From Theristus sp. LFF4_11 (lineage: Eukaryota; Nematoda; Chromadorea; Monhysterida; Xyalidae), in the NCBI GenBank assembly GCA_030248135.1, contig JASANC010005472.1, positions 1-64,000 on the forward strand: a stretch of DNA of 64,000 nucleotides, read 5' to 3'. Positions 42,593 through 51,256 of the stretch are shown here, piece by piece. The position numbers and the translations under genes were made by a program. Under the pieces are notes generated by a model, which saw only the letters and a list, made by a program, of their open reading frames with translations, ran no database searches and was not told the DNA's origin. Numbering within the stretch: the stretch's first letter is position 1; each line of letters opens with the position of its first letter.

Positions 42593-44652
42593 TTACTTGG
42601 TGACAAAGTCTTTGATTTTCTTCAACAAGTCCACGTACAGCTTGTGCTCGTAGACACTGGCGACCGAGACCATGTCGTCCACAAACTGCTCAGTGACACC
42701 GCGCTCGTGTAGATAGACGAGGAATTGGTTGTACAGGTTCTGAATTGGCCGCAACTGATTTTGCAGTTCACAAAAATTGTGGCGGAGCGGAACCATACCC
42801 GCGCCACGGTTGTGGAAGAGGCAGCATGGTGCGGACACTTGCGACATGCTGCTGGTAACATTACTTCGGTCAGCGACACGTTGCGGCCTCAGCAGCACCA
42901 TGCTTCACAACACCGTCGCACGGGTATGGACGAAACAAACCAGCGCAACACCACCAACCGCATCGATGATTCCACCGGATGTGCTGTAGACGTTCTCTGG
43001 TGGCTTGTTGCCCTCGTGCATGTAGACCTCGACGATCTCGTACGGTGGTCCTGAAATTCGCAATGACTTCAGCCGCTGTTGTCGGTAAACGTGAATCGAT
43101 GCTTTCCTCAACAGACAGACGGAATTCAAAAAACAACCGCGGCCATTAAATCAGCGTTGTTTCCATTTTGGAAGGAGATTGGTTTCGAAGCGAATGAGAG
43201 TTTGTTTTTTGATAAAGTTTGTTGTTGGTGTTGCTTCTCACACCGACTTAATTTTTTCTGGCAATAATGAACCCGTCCATGATGACCCCACCTCGCTCAG
43301 CGTCCTCCCCTTCGCGCTCGACCTGCTGCTGCTGGCGCACTTGCTCGCTGTGCGGCTCACACTCGAACACCAGCGTTTGGTCGCCGCGCTTCACGGACAC
43401 CGTGAACGGGGGACGTGCCGACGGGGTGCCCTGATTGAAACGCAAAATAGTGCGCTTGATTCTGATTGTGACGACCGATTCCAATACAAGCAACAGCGTC
43501 ATCACCAACACACTCACAAACGGCTCGTCGCCCTCGCCGTGCTGTTGCATCTCGTACAGCTCCTCTGGCTCGACGTCCGGATTCACCGAGTGGTTCACGT
43601 TCACGTTCACCGTCACTCTGAAACTCAGAAAATTCATTCTTCCTCTTTTTTACCACATTAAATTTCTCAAGATTTCTTCAGCGTGGATGAGATAAAAACA
43701 CAACAGACCGAACGTGTGTTTTTCAACCACTCTTACGTTTCATTGTTGACGGTTTTCTCGAGCGTGATTTCGGCCGCGTCGGTGCTGACCGTCCAACCGG
43801 AGTCGGCGACCGCAGCGGCCGACTGATCGCGCGAGGCCGCCAAGTCCGTTTCGGCCTTGATTTCACTCGCCAAAACATCCGGCAGTGAACGTGATGCTGA
43901 ACGAAAACGAATGTCTTCTTCAACATAGTTGTTCTAGGGGGGGGGGCCTGGGGGGGCCGCCCCCCCCCAAAAAATTTTCGAATCTATCTCTATCAGACTG
44001 GTTTTTTCGGCTCAGCTATTATCTATCCAAAAAAAATTCTCAGCCAGCTATCTATCTGAAAATTTTTGTCTTCGAAGACATAAAATGAGTCAATTTTTGA
44101 CCAAAATTGACCATTTTTGCTTGTAATTCTTGAAAATTTCGCTAATTTTAGGTAAAATACGCGTTTATACTTGATTTTTAGTGTATTTTTAGCATTATTT
44201 TGCTGTTTTATAGCTTTTTAGCGTTTTAGCTATCTATCTATCAAATTTCAAAATTTTGACCGCCCCCCCCCCAAAAGTCACGTGGCCCCCCCCGCGGCCC
44301 CCCCCAAAATTTTCCAGCTATCTATCTATCTGGAAAATTTGCTCCAGCTATCTATATCGGCCCCCCCCCAACCCCTCGGCTCTGGAACAACTATGTTCTT
44401 CAAGCCAGTTTACTTATTGTTAACAAGGACTGTTATCAACCCACAACCTCCACCACCTTTACTGGTCGCCACGTCACGCCGCGACTGGTTCAAACTGAAG
44501 ATTGCGGTCGTTGGCAAAATCTGGCTGCCATTCCGGTGCTGAACCAATTGGTTCAAAAGACGAGTTTGTTGTCTGCTGCTGGTGCTGCTGCAGTTGCACA
44601 GTCGCGATGAAATTAAACGGAATGAAACTGCACGCAACGAACGAGACGCCAT
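42593..44652 (-). CDS. C1QBP: p32 / C1QBP (MAM33 family), mitochondrial matrix acidic protein
   Basis: Trimeric acidic matrix protein needed for mitochondrial translation and ribosome assembly. Six exons (minus): 44457-44652, 43737-43896, 43518-43617, 43292-43430, 42959-43050, 42593-42754; phases fit and give 282 residues, the usual family length. The first exon is a mitochondrial presequence (MASRSLRAVSFRLISSRLCN). The core follows: LPDVLASEIKAETDLA, VTVNVNVNHSVNPD with the acidic EPEELYEM, FTVSVKRGDQTLVFECEP, PPYEIVEVYMHEG, and the conserved C-terminal helices QFLVYLHERGVTEQFVDDM and EHKLYVDLLKKIKDFV. Intron 1 (560 bp) contains a 472-bp hAT-like MITE; intron 5 (204 bp) contains a 137-bp MITE. 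Confidence 0.94.
42793..42929. mobile_element. Intronic MITE copy C (family CCATACCCGTGCGACGGTG)
   Basis: Left end CCATACCCGCGCCACGG; right end in reverse complement CCATACCCGTGCGACGGTGT. It occupies 67% of C1QBP intron 5 (42755-42958). Confidence 0.78.
43924..44395. mobile_element. hAT-like MITE, CATAGTTGTTC family, copy 2 (complete)
   Basis: Termini CATAGTTGTTC and GAACAACTATG, 8-bp duplication TTCTTCAA at 43916-43923 and 44396-44403. G and C runs lie inside the termini, with CTATCTAT repeats in the body. It sits in intron 1 of C1QBP, 28 bp upstream of exon 2. Confidence 0.92.
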
Positions 44653-44799
44653 TTTGTTGGATTTTCGTTGCTGCAGTGAAGGTGTGGTCGTGGTGCGTGC
44701 GGCGCTTCTTTTCGTTCAACTTTTTCCCTGCTCTGTTTTTCTGTCCTGTTTTCTTATTTCTTCTTTTCGGCTTCGATTTTTGCTTGGAGTTGAAAAGAA

Positions 44800-47276
44800 A
44801 TTTTTTTAGACCTTTGTTTTGTCAGTTGTGTCCAAATGGTTGTGGATGTTTGTGTAGAAATGCCATTTGGTGGGGTTGATTTCCAGAGTGATCATAAATC
44901 GATTGTACTTACAACTAATCTTCAAATTAAATCTGTCTTACCAAACAGACAGTTCAAAAATTTTGCAAAAGCTGAATGGGGACAAATGAAGAAATGCCTC
45001 AGTGATTTTTATCCATCGCGTGACTTTGAAAGTACGAAAAAGACGAAAGCTGGCAAAAGTTGGTCTTGGATTTTTCGATCTTGCTCAAATTCTGGTCAAA
45101 TGTACCGCCTTTTTCTTGAAATCTGCAGAAAATTAATAAAGCTGTTTGTCCCGATTGGTAAGATAAATAATAAATTAGGAACCGTCATGACCTTAACACC
45201 AGGGCTCAAAAGACTTTTTGCTGCGCGAAAACGTTTGAGAATGAAACACAAAGATGAGCAGAAGAGAAACATAAACAACTTTTTGTCTTTGAGGGCGGTA
45301 AACAAACTTATAAATAGGCGGAAATGTAAAGCGGCATTGGCTTACGAAAAAATAGTGCTGAAAAATTCAAATCCGAAATCGTTTTGGGGATTTGTTAAAC
45401 GAAAGTTATCAAATCAAAAAACGTTACCCGCACTACGCGGGCCAAACGGCCAATGCATCATTTCTGATCTAGATAAAGCTGAGGCACTGAATTCACAGTT
45501 TGCATCCGTGTTTCTGGAAAAAGAAAATCAGGTACAAACAAAATTTATGAGGTCGACTACTGTGAAATCAAATGTTAATGAAATTGACGAAGTAACTGTT
45601 TATCAATATTTGATGAAGTTAAAAAACAAATCAGCAGCTGGGTTAGACGGAATTCCAAACATATTTTTGAAAAAACTGTCGGCATTTTTGGCTGAACCAT
45701 TATCAGCGATTTTTAATGTCTCGCTTTTCCAGGGAGAAGTTCCTTTGGAATTCAGAACAGCCGTTATTTGTCCAATACCCAAAAAAGGCAGAAGTAGTGT
45801 ACTTTCAGACTACCGACCGGTGTCTTTAACCTCCAGTGTTTGTAAAGTGATGGAAAGAATTCTAAAGAACAGAATTATGAATCATTGTATCACAAACAAC
45901 ATTTTCTCACCCAATCAATTTGGCTTTCTTCCAGGGCGCGGTGTTGAGCTACAATTACTGAAATGTATGAATGATTGGACTTTAAGCTGGGACAAAGGTA
46001 TAGGTGTTGATGTTATTTACTTTGATGTTTCGAAGGCCTTTGACACAGTTTCACACGCTGTATTAATCTCAAAGTTAAACGAATTAGGACTGGATGCGGT
46101 TCTCGTTCAATGGATTGCAGCGTATCTGGAGAATCGAACTCAATGTGTCAGGGTCGGTGGATTTCAATCTAAATTTGTGAATGTAACGTCAGGGGTTCCG
46201 CAAGGTTCGGTTCTGGGTCCGATTCTTTTTGCTCTGTTTGTCAACGATCTCCCGAAATGTGTCACTCATTCCAATATTGTGGTATATGCTGATGATGTCA
46301 AAATTTATCGAGAAGTTGAAAGTGTGGAAGATAAAATTCTGATCGAGAATGATCTGATCGCAATTGAGAAATGGTTGAAAATAAATAAACTAAAACTTGC
46401 AGCGGAAAAAACCGTGTGCTTACACTTGAATCCATCTCGTAACCCAAAGTTCAATTACACTGTTGGTGGAAAATCCGTGCAAAATGTCAGTAAGATCAAA
46501 GATCTTGGAGTGGTAATTGATGAGAGATTATCCTTCGCTGATCATGTATCTGAAATTTGTGGCAAATCAAAGAGCATGGCGGGCCTCATTAAACGGTGTT
46601 TCAGAACCAGATCGACAACAGCTAGAATGAAGTTATTTAATGCGATGGTTGTAACCAAGCTCTCGTATTGCAATTCGGTTTGGTCTCCGTCTCAAGTAGG
46701 TCTTTTGAAGAGAGTGGAATCCGTTCAAAGAAGTTTCACAAAGTATCTCGAAGGTGTAAATTTTGAAACATCATACACCCAGCGGCTCATTGATTTGCAG
46801 CAAAGTTCACTTGTATTCAAGAGAATTGTGTCAGACCTGGTAATGGTTTACAAATTTATCAATGCAAAGTGTTATGTCTTAAATCTATCAGACTTCTTTG
46901 AGGTTCACCAAGGGGAATTTGGTACTAGAGGTCATCAACATAAATTGAACACACCGCCTGTAAAGACGTCAATTAGAGCTGGTGCTTGGGCCGTGCGAAC
47001 CATCCAACTCTGGAACAGTCTGAATCAAGACACAGTCTCAGCTCCCTCAACCTCTTCTTTCAAAAATAGGCTTATTGCAAACGAATCTCAACTCATCCAT
47101 AAATTTATTGCGACACGTTTCCCCTCCCTTCTGGCTTGATTTCCGTGGACCTGGGGATGCCGCTCTCCGTTGCTCTTCCTTTCCCATTGAGAAAAACTTT
47201 GCGAATTGATAAATTCATCTTAGGTCCATTAAACATTCTTGCTTAAAAAAAAGAAAAAGAAAAACAAACAAACAAT
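44800..47276 (+). mobile_element. 5'-truncated non-LTR retrotransposon (Jockey/CR1-like)
   Basis: Contains one long intact frame (44836-47139) with reverse transcriptase, a short 3' untranslated region and an A-rich tail (AAAAAAAAGAAAAAGAAAAA, about 47243-47262). The 5' part, including ORF1 and nearly all of the endonuclease, is missing, as expected from target-primed reverse transcription. The exact left boundary and a target duplication were not found. Confidence 0.85.
44836..47139 (+). CDS. Non-LTR reverse transcriptase (endonuclease domain truncated)
   Basis: 767 codons without a stop. Residues 1-25 hold the end of an AP-like endonuclease (SDHKSIV). The reverse transcriptase follows from about residue 220: NKSAAGLDGIPNIFLKKL, AVICPIPKKG, LSDYRPVSLTSSVCKVMERI, the polymerase A motif YFDVSKAFDTVSH, SGVPQGSVLGPILFALFVND, and the catalytic YADD in NIVVYADDVKIY. 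The thumb region (LGVVIDERLSFADHV) and the C-terminal part seen in Jockey/CR1 relatives come next. Catalytic residues are all present, so the insertion is probably recent, but without an endonuclease it cannot be autonomous. Confidence 0.93.
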   Translation: MVVDVCVEMPFGGVDFQSDHKSIVLTTNLQIKSVLPNRQFKNFAKAEWGQMKKCLSDFYPSRDFESTKKTKAGKSWSWIFRSCSNSGQMYRLFLEICRKLIKLFVPIGKINNKLGTVMTLTPGLKRLFAARKRLRMKHKDEQKRNINNFLSLRAVNKLINRRKCKAALAYEKIVLKNSNPKSFWGFVKRKLSNQKTLPALRGPNGQCIISDLDKAEALNSQFASVFLEKENQVQTKFMRSTTVKSNVNEIDEVTVYQYLMKLKNKSAAGLDGIPNIFLKKLSAFLAEPLSAIFNVSLFQGEVPLEFRTAVICPIPKKGRSSVLSDYRPVSLTSSVCKVMERILKNRIMNHCITNNIFSPNQFGFLPGRGVELQLLKCMNDWTLSWDKGIGVDVIYFDVSKAFDTVSHAVLISKLNELGLDAVLVQWIAAYLENRTQCVRVGGFQSKFVNVTSGVPQGSVLGPILFALFVNDLPKCVTHSNIVVYADDVKIYREVESVEDKILIENDLIAIEKWLKINKLKLAAEKTVCLHLNPSRNPKFNYTVGGKSVQNVSKIKDLGVVIDERLSFADHVSEICGKSKSMAGLIKRCFRTRSTTARMKLFNAMVVTKLSYCNSVWSPSQVGLLKRVESVQRSFTKYLEGVNFETSYTQRLIDLQQSSLVFKRIVSDLVMVYKFINAKCYVLNLSDFFEVHQGEFGTRGHQHKLNTPPVKTSIRAGAWAVRTIQLWNSLNQDTVSAPSTSSFKNRLIANESQLIHKFIATRFPSLLA

Positions 47277-47304
47277 TACATTGTGTTCAATGTCCCCTTT
47301 CACT

Positions 47305-47634
47305 TCAACTTTTTCTAAACTTGCCAACATTGCCCTGCTTGTGGTCGGAAAATGTTTGTGGTGTTCCGTTGCTAATCCTTTTGTGTTCTTTCAGGATTTC
47401 TTTTGTTAATACGTCAGAAACTTCAGAAGCCAGTCGAGTTTCGTCTTGTGCACTGAGATTGTGCGGTAGTTTGAGTTCGTATTCGTATCGTCGATGAAGT
47501 GGATTATCTGTTTTGTTTTGAACAGTTTTGATCGGGCAGTCATGAGTTTGATTCTCGCTAGTTATTTTATTTGTTAATGTTTCGTCGTGTGTGACAGTTT
47601 TCGTGATTGATAACTTGTTTTGAAAAAAGTTCAA
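47305..47634 (-). CDS. Possible 110-residue ORF of unknown function
   Basis: An uninterrupted frame of 109 codons with charged, globular-looking composition (HRRYEYELKLPHNLSAQDET, VLTKEILKEHKRI). It lies just beyond the tail of the retrotransposon and has no recognisable motif, partner exon or homologue. It could be an exon of a gene cut off by the neighbouring repeats or a chance frame. Confidence 0.25.
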   Translation of the reverse strand: MNFFQNKLSITKTVTHDETLTNKITSENQTHDCPIKTVQNKTDNPLHRRYEYELKLPHNLSAQDETRLASEVSDVLTKEILKEHKRISNGTPQTFSDHKQGNVGKFRKS

Positions 47635-47989
47635 AATTTAAATTCTCAGAACCTCAGCTCAGTCAGCTCAGTCAGTTCATCGTGTTTTGTTCGTGTGGTG
47701 GTTAATGCGTGATGTTATTGATTGTTTCATTGTATTTTGTACTAACGGGTATTACCTATTTCGATGCTTCGGCATCGTGTGACTACCTTGGTACGATAAA
47801 CGTTACATCGTTACATCGTTAAAATCAAATTACTCAACGCTGTTTTGAAAAGTGACGGCAAAAAACCGAAATGAGGCAATTTGTCAGTTGATTTTTGAAT
47901 TTTATGAAACACAGAAAACATTAAATCAAAGAGGTGGCTTAAGGGGGTTTGATTTTTTTCAAGATTCAAGATTTGAATCTCAAAATTAG

Positions 47990-48185
47990 CGATATTTTTA
48001 AGAATTACGAACAAAAATGGTCAACTTTGGTCAAAAATTGACTCATTTCAGAGCTTCAAAGACAAAAATTTCCAGATAGATACCAGGCTGAGAATTTTTT
48101 TTGGATAGATAATAGCTGAGCCGAAAAATCTTTTCTGATAGATAGATTCGAAAATTTTTGGGCCCCCCTCCCCAAGAACAACTAT
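47990..48185 (-). mobile_element. Truncated CATAGTTGTTC-family MITE, copy 3
   Basis: Inverted partial copy: ends GAACAACTATG at 48175-48185 and shares CGAAAATTTTTGGGCCCCCC and AGATAATAGCTGAGCCGAAA with the other copies. The far end is missing. Confidence 0.75.
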
Positions 48186-48434
48186 GGTTGTCTGGTTGCT
48201 GTTTCGTGTCGTGTCGTCGCGACATCATCAGAATTGATCGAATTTCAAGCCGGTATGATGTTTGTCTTCACTTTAGCTGGGAACAATTACAATTAGTGAC
48301 GTTTTGGGGGTCAAAACACAAGAAGAGGCATGGTAAACGGTTTGGAAAAGGGTAAATGAGGTCACCAAAACAAAATCTGCAAAGTTCCGCCATATGAGAG
48401 TCATTCGGGGAATCGGGAGGCGCTTGCATATCAT
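48186..48434. repeat. Fragment related to the 18.9-19.1 kb palindromic element
   Basis: GTTGTCTGGTTGCTGTTTCG at 48187 and AATTTCAAGCCGGTATG at 48240 are shared with 19003-19075. It sits directly between two other element fragments. Confidence 0.7.
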
Positions 48435-48766
48435 CAGTAGCGAAAGCGGGACCTCGGGTGAGGGGGGGGTGTTTGCCTGATTTTAGAGGGGGGGGTCAGG
48501 TTTGTTTCTGACCAAACAAGCAACTTGTTTGCACAAAATATTCTGTATTTTACAAGAATTTCTGTGTTTTTCTAAGGCCAAAATTTGGTATCACCCGTGC
48601 GATCCCGTGCACCCCCCCCCCTCACGAAATTTTTCTGCCAGTGCACCCCCCCTCAGGAAAATTTGCTGCCCGTGCACCCCCCCCCTCACCGAGAAGGCAC
48701 CTGACCCCCCCCCCCTCTAAAATTAGGCAAACACCCCCCCTCACCCGAGGTCCCGCTTTCGCTACT
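48435..48766. mobile_element. Short CAGTAGCGAAAG-terminated element
   Basis: Ends CAGTAGCGAAAGCGGGACCT and its inverse, with G runs inside the left end, C runs inside the right, and an inverted diverged copy of the 170-bp repeat at 19308. No matching 8-bp flanks were found. It is followed by TTAGGTTTAGGATTAGG, a telomere-like string. Confidence 0.75.
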
Positions 48767-48958
48767 GTTAGGTTTAGGATTAGGAACCTACAACGACTCA
48801 TTGCAAGCAACCTCTGATCAGAAATCAAAAAAAATCACTTTTAAGTATGTATACAAATCCAGCCCCTCAACGACTTCGCTTTTGACGTCGCTTCTTTATT
48901 GGCTAGCTCTCAACTTCTTCTTCTTGCTAATCTTGCTCGCTGGTCAAGGAAAGTCAAC

Positions 48959-51005
48959 ATGAACATTTTGTCGAAAACAGCAGATCTCCTGCGAGCTGCG
49001 CCAGGAAAGGTAAACAGAAATACTCGTCTTCTGTGTGGTCAACTATTCCTTGCACCCCTCGTTCAGTTACTGTTTCACGTTGCTTCTGTTCATTTCAGGC
49101 ACGTGACGATTTGGGACTGCTGGCCGAAGAGGCGAGGCACGGCTTCACGGCGCACCACATAGTCAACATATTGTCATCTGTCAGTTTTCTAATATGCAAA
49201 CACAATGTTCTCATCTGTGAATGGCTGTTTCCAAAGGATACTGAATGCGGCATCAGTTTGGTGAGTTGATTGTTTGCTTTTTGGTATTATCAATTTTTTG
49301 GGTTCTGCCTGCGACTCAATGCGTTTACATGCAGTATGCAAACGTCAATAAAAAACTATTTTCAATCTTCATGTAGCAATTCAAAATAGCTAAGTGACCC
49401 GGTCCTGTTCAGAGGACTCGGATCACTTTACCAATTTTGAATTCCCACGTCATGCATGAAACTGTTGGCTTGTCTATGCATGGCGCATTGAATCTCGGAG
49501 CCAAAATACAAGATAATAAGTGTTGTTCAATTGAAAAATTCAAACGAGAAATTTCAGCGCGAACATCAGATCGTGATTTTTGCTGCGTGCATTATCTTTT
49601 GGAAGAACCGAAAATCAAGTATGCATCAAACTACATTCTGATACATTTGTTTGTTTGTTGTTGGTTGATGTTGGTACAGGTACTTGACATTGATAAGTTG
49701 TAAAAGTTGTGACTAACACTTCCGACAGAGCGCAGCGATGTGCTGCTTTTCTTTTCAGCAAGCTGGCTTCACTATTTGTCGAACGTTTTCACGTTCATGC
49801 GACTCGCGAACATCTTTCTGTTCATGAACGTCGATCCAGTGATTGGCTTGTTGTATGCGGTTGTTGTGCTCCGTGAGTGATTTTGCGAGTTGCAGTCGTG
49901 ATTCACGTTGAGTGAGCTGATCAAAAATTCCACACTTCGTCATTTCAGTGATCGCAGTTTTGTTGCCAGAACCGGCGTACCGCGGTCCGGATCGAATCAT
50001 GTTTTTCAACGGCAACGAACTGCAGGTCCTTTTTTTCACCGTGTGTTTGATCAAACGTGTCATTTTTTGCAGAATACAGAGCTCGGGTGTCAAGTTGCAA
50101 GAGAATTGCAAGAAAACCAGTTTGGCCACAAATTGGGCGTTGATTTCAACCAACCTCGATACATTCGTTTTGCTTACTGATTCAGCATAAATGTATGCAA
50201 GCAGCGAACCAGCATACATGTTAGACTCGCATATGCTCTGTATTCTGCGAAAAAGTGACAGGTTTAATGTAAACTAACATACGTTACTATCGATCGTCAT
50301 TATCAAACGCAAACTAATAATAGTCCTGACCAGCTTCACTTTTTTGACCAGGATGAACTTGCTCGCAACAAGCGCACCACCTACTTGATTCAGTTCTACA
50401 CGAACTGGTCACCGGAGTGCAAGCGTGTCGTTCCGGTGATTGCGAAACTCAGTGAACAGTGGGTGCATTTAGTTTGTTATATGCTGGACAGACAGATACT
50501 AATACTGCCCGCTTGGTAGCAGAGTGTCTTGCTTTCATGTCAGCTCATCAAAAATGCAAATGTAAAACCCCTGGATGTTTTCGCTGTCGTTCGTTCAGAT
50601 TCTCTCTGCCGAACTTGCGTTTCGGCAAAGTGGACGTCGGTCGGAATCAGGCGGCGGCCGATCACTTTTGCATCAACAACGCCGCCACGAGCAGACAGCT
50701 GCCGAGCTTGATTCTGTACAGGGCTGGCAAAGAGGTGCTGCGGAGGCCGATGGTCATGAAGGCACGTGCGTTGGCCTATGTGTTCAAGGAGGTGGGCGTC
50801 TGTGCGTTCATGGAACTGTTGTGCTGCCGCGTGATTGGTGGACGGCGATTTGTGGAAAAAAGAAAACGACACACTTCAGGAGAACATCGTGCGCGACTTC
50901 GACCTGGCGAATTTGTATGCCGAATGCAAGGAATCGTTGTCGAAACAATCGAGAAAGGAAATGGCCGCCGCTGCGGAGGATGAGACGGCAAAGAAGTCGC
51001 AGTGA
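48959..51005 (+). CDS. TMX2: TMX2, thioredoxin-related ER transmembrane protein 2
   Basis: Type I-like ER membrane protein at mitochondria-ER contacts with a non-canonical thioredoxin domain. Eight exons: 48959-49009, 49099-49260, 49558-49618, 49759-49872, 49949-50025, 50352-50458, 50599-50791, 50880-51005; phases fit and give 296 residues, the same length as the human protein. Landmarks: HHIVNILSSVSFLICKHNVL and REHQIVIFAACIIFWKNRKS, hydrophobic FTFMRLANIFLFMNVDPVIG-LLYAVVVL, PAYRGPDRIMFF, DELARNKRTTYLIQFYTNWS with the active-site position SPEC, LRFGKVDVGRNQAAADHF and SRQLPSLILYRAGKEVLRRP. The C-terminus KKSQ fits a dilysine ER-retrieval signal. Lacking the first Cys of CXXC, it is unlikely to be an efficient oxidoreductase. 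Confidence 0.94.
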
Positions 51006-51256
51006 AAGAGAATCTCGTTTGTCAGTGAGTCTTGTTTTTCTGGTGCTGTTGTTATTGTTTTGTCTTGTTTTTTGTTGTTATGATTCATTAGTGCTGTTGA
51101 CTTTGCTACGAGACTTGCGTTGTTTCCGCTAGTCGTTCAGATTTTGTAGTCGTTTTTATTTTACGTCGTGTCAACTCGAATGGTTCATAATTTTTATTCA
51201 AAGAACTAAATAAAAACCGAGCTTGTCAAATTTGGTTAGTACTCTGCGCAGTTTGC

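Noticed and set aside
44800..47300. Target-site duplication of the non-LTR element (TTGTGTCCAA-like strings at both ends)
   Set aside because: The two strings differ in several positions and the left boundary is not fixed, so the match may be accidental.
48435..48766. 8-bp target duplication for the short CAGTAGCG element
   Set aside because: The flanks (ATATCAT side and TTAGGTTT side) do not match, probably because neighbouring fragments were rearranged.
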